A stretch of 64,000 nt of DNA from Pseudomonas sp. R4-35-07 (GTDB taxonomy: Bacteria > Pseudomonadota > Gammaproteobacteria > Pseudomonadales > Pseudomonadaceae). Numbering within the stretch: the stretch's first letter is position 1; every line of letters starts with the position of its first letter. Position numbers and translations under genes: made by a program. The DNA is taken from contig NZ_CP027732.1 in NCBI RefSeq assembly GCF_003852235.1, positions 1,798,001 to 1,862,000 on the forward strand, read 5' to 3'. Shown piece by piece: positions 8,121 through 17,566 of the stretch. The notes under the pieces are model-generated. The model worked only from the letters and a program-made list of their open reading frames with translations. It ran no database searches and was not told where the DNA came from.

Positions 8121-9038
8121 ATGGCGACAGGATTGAGCGACAAACTGGTGCTGGCGATTTCATCGCGGGCCTTGTTCGATTTGAGCGAGAGCCACACGGT
8201 GTACCTCGCCGAAGGGGTTGAGCCCTATCGCAAATACCAGATCGAGCACGAGGAGGAAATCCTCGAACCCGGCGATGCCTTTCCGCTGGTCAAGAAACTG
8301 CTGAGCCTCAACGCCAGCCTCGGGCGTGCCCGTGTCGAGGTGGTCTTGGTGTCACGCAACAGCGCCGATACCGGCTTGCGAGTGTTCAACTCGATCCAGC
8401 ATTACGGCCTGGATATTTCCCGCGCCGCTTTCGTCGGAGGGCGTAGTCCCTATCCGTATCTGGCCGCCTTTGGTTGTCATCTGTTTCTATCGACCCATGC
8501 CGAGGATGTGCGCAGTGCCCTCGACGCCGGTTTTGCGGCGGCGACTATTTTGTCCGGTGGTGCGCGTCGGGCGTCGAGCGAGGAATTGCGCATCGCCTTC
8601 GATGGTGATGCGGTGCTGTTTTCCGACGAGTCCGAGCGCGTCTACCAGGCTGGCGGGTTGGAAGCATTCCAGGCCAGCGAGCGCGAGTCGGCGCGCCAGC
8701 CCTTGCACGGTGGCCCGTTCAAGGGGTTCCTGGCGGCACTCAACCTGTTGCAGCGTGAGTTTGCTGATGAGGCCTGCCCGATTCGAACCGCACTGGTCAC
8801 CGCGCGCTCGGCGCCGTCCCACGAGCGGGTCATTCGTACGTTGCGCGAATGGGATATCCGCCTGGATGAATCGCTGTTCCTGGGTGGCCTGGATAAATCC
8901 GCGTTCCTGGAAGCATTCGCCGCCGATGTGTTCTTCGATGACCAGGCCGGCCATTGCGAAAAAGCCAGGCAGGTCGTGGCCACCGGGCATGTGCCGCACG
9001 GCATCAGTAATGAGTTGAAAATCCAGGGCGAGCGCTGA
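8121..9038 (+). CDS. 5'-nucleotidase, cytosolic type 1 family
   Basis: This 305-residue protein matches the 5'-nucleotidase family related to eukaryotic NT5C1, which dephosphorylates nucleoside monophosphates. It opens with KLVLAISSRALFDLSESH. Family segments include RVFNSIQHYGLDISRAAFVGG, FLSTHAEDVRSALDAG, and the acidic DAVLFSDESERVYQAGGLEAF. A later FFDDQAGHCEKA may carry the second metal-binding aspartates of the HAD-like fold. It lies 15 bases after the PanE-like gene and is probably co-transcribed. Confidence 0.88.
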   Translation: MATGLSDKLVLAISSRALFDLSESHTVYLAEGVEPYRKYQIEHEEEILEPGDAFPLVKKLLSLNASLGRARVEVVLVSRNSADTGLRVFNSIQHYGLDISRAAFVGGRSPYPYLAAFGCHLFLSTHAEDVRSALDAGFAAATILSGGARRASSEELRIAFDGDAVLFSDESERVYQAGGLEAFQASERESARQPLHGGPFKGFLAALNLLQREFADEACPIRTALVTARSAPSHERVIRTLREWDIRLDESLFLGGLDKSAFLEAFAADVFFDDQAGHCEKARQVVATGHVPHGISNELKIQGER

Positions 9039-9103
9039 GTCGTACCCCCTGGGCGCTGCTAAGCTGATTTAATCTCCGCCATCCTGGCAGTCCAGGGGGT
9101 TCT

Positions 9104-9610
9104 ATGATTCGTTCGATACTGTACGCCACGGATCTTGGCCTGTATGCGCCGTACGTCATGCAACATGCCCTGGCGTTGGCGCGAACGTTCAAGGCAGATT
9201 TGTATGTGATTCATGTGGTGGAGCCCATCGGGCTGTTCGCAGAGTCGGTGTTGCAGAGCTACCTTGATGAAAAGGCGCTCAGCGAATGGCAGAGCCAGGG
9301 GCTGAGCACGGTCATGGCAACGATCGAGCAGCGGGTGCTCGACAGCTTTCGCGAGGAGTTGGGGGACGGGGAGCAGGACTTGAAGTTTATTCGTTCGGTG
9401 CGGGTGATCCAGGGCGACCCTTGCGAGGTGATTCTCGACCAACTGCATAAACTTTCCGTGGACCTGTTGATCGTAGGGAGTCATAGCCAAGCCAGCGCGG
9501 CGGCGACACCGCTCGGGCGTACCGCCGCACGGTTGCTGCAGCTGGCGAGCGTGCCGGTTTACCTGGTGCCGTCGCTGCAACGTCGACGCAGCGATGATAT
9601 GGATCGGTAA
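9104..9610 (+). CDS. Universal stress protein, UspA family
   Basis: This 168-residue protein has one Usp domain. It begins IRSILYATDLGLYAPYV. The nucleotide-binding signature near the C-terminus is IVGSHSQASAAATPLGRTAARLLQLASVPVYLVP, here split by an AAAT insertion relative to the canonical GxxGxxGxxxGS pattern, so ATP binding may be weak. A helical segment (LQSYLDEKALSEWQSQG) separates the two halves. It sits just upstream of cysB, as in P. aeruginosa. A 97-base AT-rich gap follows. Confidence 0.9.
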   Translation: MIRSILYATDLGLYAPYVMQHALALARTFKADLYVIHVVEPIGLFAESVLQSYLDEKALSEWQSQGLSTVMATIEQRVLDSFREELGDGEQDLKFIRSVRVIQGDPCEVILDQLHKLSVDLLIVGSHSQASAAATPLGRTAARLLQLASVPVYLVPSLQRRRSDDMDR

Positions 9611-10682
<1,072 letters not shown>

Positions 10683-10687
10683 TCCCT

Positions 10688-10715
10688 GTGGCGAGGGAGC
10701 CAGCGCCCTCGCCAC
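10688..10715. terminator. Hairpin between convergent cysB and GreA/B-like genes
   Basis: A perfect 10-bp stem (GTGGCGAGGG / CCCTCGCCAC) with an 8-base loop lies between two converging stop codons. It has no T tract, so it is either a weak bidirectional terminator or a decayed REP hairpin. Its arm sequence matches the REPIN at 34521-34616. Confidence 0.6.
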
Positions 10716-10721
10716 CGCGCG

Positions 10722-11204
10722 TTATTTGGCCTCGGTAACCGTGAAATGTTGCCGGGCGGCCGCCACCAGAATCTCTACCTCATCCTCGACACGCTTGCCC
10801 AGCAGGCTTTTGCCCAAGGGCGAGCGCGGGGTGATGACGGTTACCGGCTGCCCGACCACTTCAACCTTCAACCCCGCAGCATCCGGCGCCAGGAACAGCC
10901 ATTGCTGGCGACCGTGCTCGTCTTCCAGGCCCAGCAGCGTACCCACTTCGATCCCGCGTTGGTCATCGTACGCACGCACCTGCAGGTTCTGGCACAGCGC
11001 CAGTGACTGCTTGATCTCTTCGACCCGCTTGGCCTGGCCGGCCGCCAGATACGAAGCCTCCAGCCCCAAGGTGTCGTACTTGTTTTCTGCGATGTTCTCC
11101 TCGTGTGTCGCCGTCTCGTAGGCGGTCTGCGCGGCGCGCTGGGCGATGTCGAGGTCGGCGGAGAGTTTTTCCAGGATCAGCTGGAGGACGGCGTGTTTAT
11201 TCAT
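10722..11204 (-). CDS. GreA/GreB family transcription elongation factor-like protein
   Basis: This 160-residue protein combines an N-terminal coiled coil (about residues 1-75, HAVLQLILEKLSADLDIAQR) with a C-terminal FKBP-like domain. The segment VTVITPRSPLGKSLLGKRVEDEVEI corresponds to the ISxxSPxGxALxGK motif of Gre factors. It should bind RNA polymerase near the secondary channel. The acidic tip residues that drive transcript cleavage in GreA/B are not clearly placed, so it may modulate rather than cleave. Confidence 0.85.
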   Translation of the reverse strand: MNKHAVLQLILEKLSADLDIAQRAAQTAYETATHEENIAENKYDTLGLEASYLAAGQAKRVEEIKQSLALCQNLQVRAYDDQRGIEVGTLLGLEDEHGRQQWLFLAPDAAGLKVEVVGQPVTVITPRSPLGKSLLGKRVEDEVEILVAAARQHFTVTEAK

Positions 11205-11209
11205 GATCT

Positions 11210-11578
11210 CTAATCGCAGAATTGCAGGACATTGGCTTTGGATTTTTCATTTGGAGCGTTCTGATCCTGTTGCAGCCAGAACTGGCATTTGGGGTTGGCC
11301 AGGTTGCGCGCATTGCTTCGGGCCTGGTCCAGGGCTTGTTGCTGCTCCTGCTTTTGCAGGTTCTGCTGGTACTGCTCGAACATACGGTTCGGCGGCTCCG
11401 GCGCGACCACGGTCGGCTTACCCAGTTGCTGCACCGCCTGGGCCACGGGTGCCAGGCTCTGCGGGAACAGGTAGCGCGATGCCAGCCAGCTGGTCAGTGC
11501 GATGGCGATAAACCCCAGCCACACGCCTGCGGCAATGGCGATAGACAGCTTGAACAGCGACAGCGGACGGTCAGACAT
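11210..11578 (-). CDS. Hypothetical membrane-anchored protein
   Basis: This 122-residue protein is not recognised. It has one transmembrane helix near residues 10-32 (LSIAIAAGVWLGFIAIALTS), then a probably periplasmic coiled-coil segment rich in Gln (QYQQNLQKQEQQQALDQARS). Two cysteines occur near the C-terminus, in NPKCQFW and VLQFCD. The start MSDRPL was chosen because the longer frame upstream lacks a ribosome-binding site. It lies five bases upstream of the Gre-like gene on the same strand, so the two are probably one operon. Confidence 0.75.
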   Translation of the reverse strand: MSDRPLSLFKLSIAIAAGVWLGFIAIALTSWLASRYLFPQSLAPVAQAVQQLGKPTVVAPEPPNRMFEQYQQNLQKQEQQQALDQARSNARNLANPKCQFWLQQDQNAPNEKSKANVLQFCD

Positions 11579-11710
11579 GGTGGCCTCCTGGCAGGCATTG
11601 ACGGCGTGGCAGCGATTGTCGCACAGCCACTGCGCAGAATAATCGCGATCAAGCCTTCTGCATCGGCGCATTTATGCGGACAATCGAGCCTTTGAGTCGT
11701 GGAGCCCGGA

Positions 11711-12844
11711 ATGAAAGCCCGCTGGGATATTTTTTGCAGCGTCGTCGATAACTACGGCGACATCGGCGTGACCTGGCGCCTGGCCCGGCAATTGGTCGCG
11801 GAGCACGCCTGCGATGTGCGCCTGTGGGTCGATGACCTGCGCGCCTTCGAGCGCATGTGCCCACAGATCGATGTAAACCTGGCGCAGCAATGGCAAGCGG
11901 GTGTCGATGTGCGCCACTGGCCGTTTGACTGGTCGACAACGCCTGCGGCCGATGTGGTGATTGCCGCGTTCGCTTGCCAGCTGCCGCCTGACTACATGGA
12001 AGCCATGGCCGCGCGTGAACGCACGCCGTTGTGGATGAACCTGGATTACCTCAGCGCCGAGGACTGGGTGGTGGGCTGTCACCGCCTGCCGTCGGTGAAG
12101 TTCAAGGGTGTGCAGAAGTACTTCTTTTTTCCGGGCTTTCGTCCAGGCACCGGCGGGCTGTTGCGTGAGGCGGGGTTGCTGCAACAGCGTCAGGTTTTTC
12201 AGCAAGATGCCGATGCGCAGCGACAATTCCTGCAAAGCCTGGGCGTATTTCCGCTTGCCGATGCGCGCCTGATCTCACTGTTCGCCTACGAAAACGCCGG
12301 GCTCGGCAGTTGGCTGGACGTGTTGTCGACAGACGGGCGTGCCACTCATCTGTTGGTGCCGGAAGGGCGCATCCTGGGTGACGTGCAGCGCTGGCTGGGC
12401 GAGGAGGGGTTGACGGCAGGGGCTGTTCACCAGCGCGGGGCCTTGACCGTGCAAGTGCTGCCGTTCGTGCGCCAGGCCCAGTACGACCTATTGCTGTGGT
12501 GCTGTGACATCAATGCCGTGCGTGGCGAAGATTCGTTCGTGCGCGCCCAGTGGGCCGGGCGCCCGTTGCTGTGGCACATCTATCGTCAGGACGAAGACAT
12601 CCATCTCGACAAGCTCGATGCGTTCCTCGAGCTATACACCGCCGCCTTGTCGCCGGCGGCCAAGGCGGCGCTGGTTGCACTCTGGCAAGCCTGGAATACC
12701 GAGGGCGATATGGCCCAACCCTGGAAAATGCTGCTGGAGCACTGGCCGGAACTCAGCCAGCATGCGCAAGACTGGTGTCTGGAACAGGGCTTGCAGGCCG
12801 ATCTTGCGACGGCGCTGGTACAGTTTTATGAAAGTTGGATATGA
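11711..12844 (+). CDS. earP: EF-P arginine rhamnosyltransferase
   Basis: This 377-residue cytoplasmic GT-B glycosyltransferase transfers rhamnose from TDP-rhamnose to Arg32 of EF-P, which activates EF-P for translation of polyproline stretches. The residues known to be essential in this family are present: Asp13 and Asp17 in VVDNYGDIG, and Glu273 in RGEDSFVRAQ. The ATG giving MKARWDIF has GGAG six bases upstream and gives exactly this numbering; a GTG four codons upstream is rejected. The substrate gene efp follows 49 bases downstream. Confidence 0.97.
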   Translation: MKARWDIFCSVVDNYGDIGVTWRLARQLVAEHACDVRLWVDDLRAFERMCPQIDVNLAQQWQAGVDVRHWPFDWSTTPAADVVIAAFACQLPPDYMEAMAARERTPLWMNLDYLSAEDWVVGCHRLPSVKFKGVQKYFFFPGFRPGTGGLLREAGLLQQRQVFQQDADAQRQFLQSLGVFPLADARLISLFAYENAGLGSWLDVLSTDGRATHLLVPEGRILGDVQRWLGEEGLTAGAVHQRGALTVQVLPFVRQAQYDLLLWCCDINAVRGEDSFVRAQWAGRPLLWHIYRQDEDIHLDKLDAFLELYTAALSPAAKAALVALWQAWNTEGDMAQPWKMLLEHWPELSQHAQDWCLEQGLQADLATALVQFYESWI

Positions 12845-12893
12845 TACGCCACCTTGATTTTTGTAAATCCCATCCAAATTTCGGATATATGCA

Positions 12894-13466
12894 ATGAAAA
12901 CTGGTAAAGAACTGAAACCCGGTACAGTGATCCGTCTCGAAAACGACCCTTGGCTGGTTCAGAAAGCTGAGTTCACCAAGTCTGGTCGTAACAGCGCCAT
13001 CATGAAGACCAAGCTGAAGAACCTGCTGACCGGTTACAAGACCGAGATCGTCTACAGCGCCGATGACAAACTGGACGACGTGATCCTCGACCGCAAGGAA
13101 GCGACCCTGTCCTTCATCAGCGGCGACACCTACACGTTCATGGATACCACCGACTACACCATGTACGAGCTGAACGCTGAAGATATCGAAGCCGTTCTGC
13201 CGTTCATCGAAGAAGGCATGGAAGACGTCTGCGAAGCGATTTTCTTCGAAGAGCGCCTGGTTTCCGTAGAACTGCCGACCACTATCGTGCGTAAAGTGGC
13301 CTACACCGAAGGCTCCGCTCGCGGTGACACTTCCGGCAAGGTGATGAAGCCTGCCAAACTGAGCAACGGTACCGAGCTGCAAGTAGCCGATTTCATCGAA
13401 ATCGACGACCTGATCGAGATCGACACCCGCGAAGGTGGTTCGTACAAAGGTCGCGCCAAGAAGTAA
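12894..13466 (+). CDS. efp: Translation elongation factor P
   Basis: This 190-residue protein stimulates peptide bond formation at polyproline motifs. The three-domain OB-like architecture is complete. The loop residue that is modified is Arg32 (KSGRNSA), not Lys, which defines the rhamnosylated subtype and matches the EarP gene immediately upstream. A terminator follows the stop codon. Its promoter probably lies in the AT-rich 49-base gap (GATATGATACGCCACC). Confidence 0.98.
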   Translation: MKTGKELKPGTVIRLENDPWLVQKAEFTKSGRNSAIMKTKLKNLLTGYKTEIVYSADDKLDDVILDRKEATLSFISGDTYTFMDTTDYTMYELNAEDIEAVLPFIEEGMEDVCEAIFFEERLVSVELPTTIVRKVAYTEGSARGDTSGKVMKPAKLSNGTELQVADFIEIDDLIEIDTREGGSYKGRAKK

Positions 13467-13488
13467 TTCTGGCCCTGCCTTACGAATG

Positions 13489-13518
13489 GAAAAGCCCGAC
13501 CATGCGTCGGGCTTTTTT
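13489..13518 (+). terminator. Rho-independent terminator of efp
   Basis: A stem AAAGCCCGAC / GTCGGGCTTT (approximate arms) closes a CATGC loop and ends in six T. It lies 25 bases past the efp stop. It also has an A tract on its left side, so it may serve the convergent esterase gene. Confidence 0.88.
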
Positions 13519-13531
13519 GTGCCTGCGGGGT

Positions 13532-14548
13532 TTACTTCAGGTGCTGCTTGAGTTCGTCCGACGCTTGCAGCAATGCCGAGCGCACCGCCGGTACCTGGCT
13601 GACCACGTTCAGCAAACCGTAGTCGTGGATCATGCCGTTGTAGCGTACGGCAGTCACCGGCACGCCGGCCTGATCGAGCTTGCGGGCGTAGGCTTCACCC
13701 TCGTCACGCAGTACATCGGCGCCAGCGGTTTGCACCATCGCAGGTGGCAACCCCTTGAGTTGATCAGGGGTGGCTCGCAGTGGCGAGGCGTAGATCTCAG
13801 CCCGCTGGTTGGCGTCGGTGGTGTAATTGTCCCAGAACCATTTCATCATGTTCCGGGTGAGGAAGTGCCCTTCGGCGTACTGGTTGTAGGAACCCGTGTC
13901 GAAGTTGGCATCGGTCACCGGCCACAGCAGCAGTTGGAACTTGATCGCCGGCGTACCCTTGTCCTTGGCCATCAGGCTGACCACCGCTGCCATGTTGCCG
14001 CCGACACTGTTGCCCGCGACCGCCAGGCGCTTGCCATCGACGTTGATCTCTTTTCCGTGCTCGGCCACCCATTTTGTTGCGCCATACGCTTGGTTGATCG
14101 CCACGGGGTAATGCGCTTCCGGTGACGGCGTGTAGTTGACGAACACCGCCACTGCCCCCGAACCCACCACCAGGTCCCGCACCAGGCGTTCATGGGTGGG
14201 GTAATCCCCCAGCACCCAGCCACCGCCGTGGAAGAACATGAACACCGGCAAAGCGCCCTTGGCCCCGGCTGGACGCACGATGGTCAGGTCCAGCGGCTGG
14301 CCATCGACCTGAATGGTCTTCTGGCTCACGTCTGCCCTGGGCAGGCTCAACTTCACCCCGGCCTGGGCACCTGTCAGCACCGCACGGGCCTGCTGGGGCG
14401 TCAATTGCTCGATCGGCTTGCCGGTGCCGGCGTTCAGCGCATCCAGGAAACCCTGGGTGCTGTGCTCCACATCACCGCTAGCGGCGAAGGCGGTGCTGAT
14501 GGACAGGGCAAGCAGGCTGCCGGTGAGTGCTTTAGCAAAGGTGTTCAT
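13532..14548 (-). CDS. Secreted alpha/beta hydrolase, hormone-sensitive lipase family esterase
   Basis: This 338-residue exported esterase has a signal peptide ending near STAFA (residue 22). The HSL-family oxyanion motif HGGGW (107-111) is followed by the nucleophile elbow GNSVGG with Ser181; most relatives have GDSAGG. The acid is probably in TAGADVLRDEG and the catalytic histidine in GMIHDYG. Natural substrates are unknown. It lies 25 bases upstream of ohr on the same strand, in the region where ohr would be read first, so it may be read through from the ohr promoter. Confidence 0.9.
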   Translation of the reverse strand: MNTFAKALTGSLLALSISTAFAASGDVEHSTQGFLDALNAGTGKPIEQLTPQQARAVLTGAQAGVKLSLPRADVSQKTIQVDGQPLDLTIVRPAGAKGALPVFMFFHGGGWVLGDYPTHERLVRDLVVGSGAVAVFVNYTPSPEAHYPVAINQAYGATKWVAEHGKEINVDGKRLAVAGNSVGGNMAAVVSLMAKDKGTPAIKFQLLLWPVTDANFDTGSYNQYAEGHFLTRNMMKWFWDNYTTDANQRAEIYASPLRATPDQLKGLPPAMVQTAGADVLRDEGEAYARKLDQAGVPVTAVRYNGMIHDYGLLNVVSQVPAVRSALLQASDELKQHLK

Positions 14549-14573
14549 GGTCTTCTCCGATCAGGGCGCGTGG

Positions 14574-14993
14574 TTAAACGGTTACGTGCAGGCGCACATC
14601 AACGTTGCCGCGAGTGGCGTTGGAGTACGGGCAGACCTGGTGAGCAGCGTCGACCAGGCTTTGCGCATCGTCTTGCGCCAGGCCTGGCAGGCTGATGTGC
14701 AGGTCGATGTCCAAGCCGAAGCCACCGGGGATCTGGCCAATGCCGACATGGGCGGTGATCGAAGCGTCATCCGGGATTTTGCGTTTGGTCTGGCTGGCGA
14801 CGAATTTCAGCGCGCCGATAAAGCAGGCCGAGTAGCCGGCAGCGAACAGCTGTTCAGGGTTGGTGGCCTGGCCGCCAGTGCCGCCCAATTCCTTGGGAGT
14901 GGAGAGTTTGACGTCGAGGATGTTGTCGCTGGAGATAGCGCGACCATCACGGCCGCCGGTGGCGGTGGCTACTGCGGTATAGAGCGTTTGCAT
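14574..14993 (-). CDS. ohr: Organic hydroperoxide resistance protein
   Basis: This 139-residue OsmC-family peroxidase reduces organic and fatty-acid hydroperoxides with two cysteines. Cys57 (GYSACFIGAL) and Cys121 (VCPYSNATRGN) are both present. The start MQTLYTAVATATGGRDG is the typical Ohr N-terminus. The regulator gene ohrR lies upstream on the same strand across a 230-base gap that holds operator-like repeats and a REPIN. Dihydrolipoamide-linked recycling is known for the family. Confidence 0.96.
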   Translation of the reverse strand: MQTLYTAVATATGGRDGRAISSDNILDVKLSTPKELGGTGGQATNPEQLFAAGYSACFIGALKFVASQTKRKIPDDASITAHVGIGQIPGGFGLDIDLHISLPGLAQDDAQSLVDAAHQVCPYSNATRGNVDVRLHVTV

Positions 14994-15017
14994 GGTGTCG
15001 TCCTCTGGTTTGTTAGT

Positions 15018-15076
15018 GCTAAATATTTGCGCGCTAAATAGTTGATGAGGTGAATGTATAGCGCTAATGTTTAGTG
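15018..15076 (-). promoter_or_regulatory. Candidate OhrR operator/promoter of ohr
   Basis: On the ohr coding strand the sequence contains TATTTAGC twice (direct repeats about 16 bases apart) and a perfect palindrome TAGCGCTA at 15059-15066, next to TTGCAC and TATACA promoter-like hexamers. Such AT-rich inverted repeats ahead of ohr are typical of OhrR operators. The exact site is inferred. Confidence 0.55.
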
Positions 15077-15119
15077 TGCAAGATAAATTTATAAATATTT
15101 TTTTGCGATGGGAAAACAA

Positions 15120-15208
15120 TGTGGGAGGGGGCTTGCTCCCGATGACGGTGGGCCAGCCACTCAATGCGTATATGGCTCATCGCTATCGGGAGCAAGCCCC
15201 CTCCCACA
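15120..15208. repeat. REPIN (paired REP hairpins), type GTGGGAGGGGGC
   Basis: The left arm TGTGGGAGGGGGCTTGCTCC and the right arm GGAGCAAGCCCCCTCCCACA are inverted copies separated by about 45 bases. This is the common P. fluorescens REP doublet. It lies between ohr and ohrR. Confidence 0.9.
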
Positions 15209-15223
15209 TGTTCAGTTGCGTCT

Positions 15224-15676
15224 TTAGATTGCGTTCTGCAGGTTGCTGCGCAAAGCAACCAAATCCGCCTGCAGCTTGCGTAGCTGCTCCAGTTCCAGTC
15301 CGCTGGCACCCAGGATGCACTGGGGAATACCCATCGCCCGGTCCTGCAGCGCCCGCCCGGCGTCGGTCAACTCCACCACCACCACACGCTCATCTTCGCG
15401 GCTGCGGGTGCGGCTCAACAGGCCTTCGGCTTCAAGGCGCTTGAGCAGCGGGGTCAGGGAGCCGGGGTCGGTGAGCAGGCGATTGCTGATTTCACCGACG
15501 GTCAAACCATCCTCTTCCCACAGCACCATCATGGCCAGGTACTGCGGATAGGTCAGGCCGAGCGCCTGGAGGAGAGGTTTATAGACCTTGGTCATCAGCA
15601 GCGAGGTGGAATGCAACGCGAAACATAGCTGGTTATCCAGCATCAAGGATTCGCAGGGTGTGGGATTCTTGCTCAT
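15224..15676 (-). CDS. ohrR: MarR-type organic peroxide sensor OhrR
   Basis: This 150-residue repressor senses organic peroxide through a reactive cysteine and then releases ohr. The sensing residue is Cys18 in DNQLCFALHSTS, the canonical OhrR position. The winged helix spans about residues 45-110, with DPGSLTPLLKRLEAEGLL as recognition helix and SREDERVVVVELT as wing. Cys8 and Cys120 are additional cysteines; Cys120 (IPQCILGASG) could be the resolving partner of a two-cysteine OhrR. Confidence 0.94.
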   Translation of the reverse strand: MSKNPTPCESLMLDNQLCFALHSTSLLMTKVYKPLLQALGLTYPQYLAMMVLWEEDGLTVGEISNRLLTDPGSLTPLLKRLEAEGLLSRTRSREDERVVVVELTDAGRALQDRAMGIPQCILGASGLELEQLRKLQADLVALRSNLQNAI

Positions 15677-15757
15677 GGCGGTGCCTCGAAAAAAGCCTGT
15701 ATGGACTGGAATCTAGCGGGCAAATCTTTAATGCACCAGATAATTCTAGCCGGACGG

Positions 15758-16708
15758 TCAGGCCATCGTGCCTTGCAGGGCCAGATCCCAGGGCGGCACC
15801 GGGCTGAAACGGGACTTCAGGTATTCCAGCAGCAATCGGCTGCGCGCATTGGGTCGTTGTTCCAGGCGTAGCGCGTAAATGCCGGTGGTTTCCGGGCTGG
15901 GCAAGCCGTTTTCACAAAACAGGGGCAAGAGTTCACCGCGCACCAGGTATTCGCTGGCCAGCCATGTCGGCAGGTGCGCAATACCCAACCCCGCCAGGGC
16001 GCCGCTGAGCAGGGCTTCGGCGTTGTTGGCACTCATGCGGATACGGCGAGGGCGGTAGATGGCACGGCGCCCGTCCAGTTCGAAGCGCCAGGCGAACATC
16101 GGCGCCAGACCGTCCCAATCCAGGCCGTCATGTTCGCTCAGCTCCCGCGGGTGCGTCGGCGTACCGCGGCTTTTCAGGTAGCCCGGACTGGCGCAGGCGA
16201 TGCGCACAATACTGGCGAGCGGCGTGGCGATCAGCCGGGTGTCGGCAATATGCCCGGCGCGCAGCACCAGGTCGACCTTGCCCAAATGCGCGCCCTGCAT
16301 ATCAACAAAGCTGTCGATCAAATGCAGGTGCACATCCAGCCCAGGGTACAGCTTCAGGAAATCTGCAATCACCGGCGCCAGGTGCCGTCGCCCGAAAGCC
16401 GCCGGTGCATCCATGCGGATCAGGCCTTCCGGCGCATGGCTCAACGACACTGCTTCGGCGCGCGCCAGTTGCAATTCACTCACAATCCGTCGCGCCCGCT
16501 CGGCAAACGCCAGGCCAGCCGGGGTGGGCACCACGGCATGGGTGCTGCGCTGGAACAGGCGGCTGCCGACTGAGTTTTCCAGGCTGTCGATACGCCGTGC
16601 CACGGCCGAGGGGGTCAGCGGATGGCGGCGTGCAGCGGCGGAAAAGCTGCCGGTTTCGAGTACATCGAGAAACAGGCCCAGTTGGTCGGTGAGGGTATTG
16701 GGATTCAT
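15758..16708 (-). CDS. LysR family transcriptional regulator
   Basis: This 316-residue LysR protein has an N-terminal winged helix (about residues 8-66, GSFSAAARRHPLTPSAVARRIDSLE) and a LysR substrate-binding domain of the CrgA/DmlR-like kind (about 90-290). The start MNPNTLTDQ was chosen; 26 further codons upstream are non-conserved. It is divergent from the TauE/SafE-like permease gene at 16817, and regulators of this class often control such neighbours. The inducer is unknown. Confidence 0.92.
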   Translation of the reverse strand: MNPNTLTDQLGLFLDVLETGSFSAAARRHPLTPSAVARRIDSLENSVGSRLFQRSTHAVVPTPAGLAFAERARRIVSELQLARAEAVSLSHAPEGLIRMDAPAAFGRRHLAPVIADFLKLYPGLDVHLHLIDSFVDMQGAHLGKVDLVLRAGHIADTRLIATPLASIVRIACASPGYLKSRGTPTHPRELSEHDGLDWDGLAPMFAWRFELDGRRAIYRPRRIRMSANNAEALLSGALAGLGIAHLPTWLASEYLVRGELLPLFCENGLPSPETTGIYALRLEQRPNARSRLLLEYLKSRFSPVPPWDLALQGTMA

Positions 16709-16816
16709 CGGCTCATGCTTATGCGAGGTTGGCACAACCATTGTGCGTTGCTGTGCGTTTCCGTGCCAGGGCCGACTGCGTAGCATGCAAGGCTTGGGAT
16801 GACGGAGTAGCGAGCG

Positions 16817-17566
16817 GTGTTGGATTTAGCGATGTACCTGGTATTGGGCGCGGCCCTTGGCACAGTGGGCGGCTTGTTTGGCATTGGAGGCGGGCTGATT
16901 GCCATCCCCGTGCTGGGGGTGCTGTTCGGCCTGGACCAGCAGATCGCCCAAGGCACTGCGCTGGTCATGGTAGTACCCAACGTGATGCTGGCCCTGTGGC
17001 GCTATCACCAGCGCAACCGCATCGAGCTGCGCCACGCCTTGCCGCTGGGTGTGATGGGCTTCAGCTTTGCCTGGCTGGGATCGATCTGGGCGGTAGGCCT
17101 GGATGCCGGGGCGATGCGGATTGGGTTTATCGTGTTTTTGGTGGTGCTGGCGGCCTATAACCTGTTGCGCATGTTCACCCGTAACGCACCGCCGACCGCG
17201 CAAATGCGTTATTCCTGGCCCTGGTTGGGCGTACTCGGCGCTGCGTCGGGCGCCATGGGCGGATTGTTTGGTGTGGGTGGCGCGGTGGTGGCCACGCCGG
17301 TGCTGACCAGCGTTTTCGGCACCACCCAAGTCGTCGCCCAAGGCTTATCCCTTGCGTTGGCGCTGCCCAGCACCGGAGTAACCCTGGTCACCTACGCCTG
17401 GCACCACCAGGTGGACTGGCTGATCGGCGTGCCGTTGGCGGTGGGAGGCCTGCTCAGTATCAGCTGGGGCGTGAAAGTCGCTCATGCGCTGCCCGAGCGC
17501 GTATTGCGTGGCCTGTTCTGCGGCTTCCTGGTGGTGTGCGCGATGATGCTGACGTTTAAAGTCTGA
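16817..17566 (+). CDS. TauE/SafE family membrane permease
   Basis: This 249-residue inner-membrane protein has seven or eight hydrophobic helices and the duplicated family motif GGLFGIGGG (about residues 18-26) and GGLFGVGGA (about 152-160). Relatives export sulfite or sulfonates or act as general anion permeases. The GTG start has GGAG nine bases upstream; an internal ATG at 16832 is the alternative. Its end overlaps the converging LysR gene by 11 bases. Confidence 0.9.
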   Translation: MLDLAMYLVLGAALGTVGGLFGIGGGLIAIPVLGVLFGLDQQIAQGTALVMVVPNVMLALWRYHQRNRIELRHALPLGVMGFSFAWLGSIWAVGLDAGAMRIGFIVFLVVLAAYNLLRMFTRNAPPTAQMRYSWPWLGVLGAASGAMGGLFGVGGAVVATPVLTSVFGTTQVVAQGLSLALALPSTGVTLVTYAWHHQVDWLIGVPLAVGGLLSISWGVKVAHALPERVLRGLFCGFLVVCAMMLTFKV

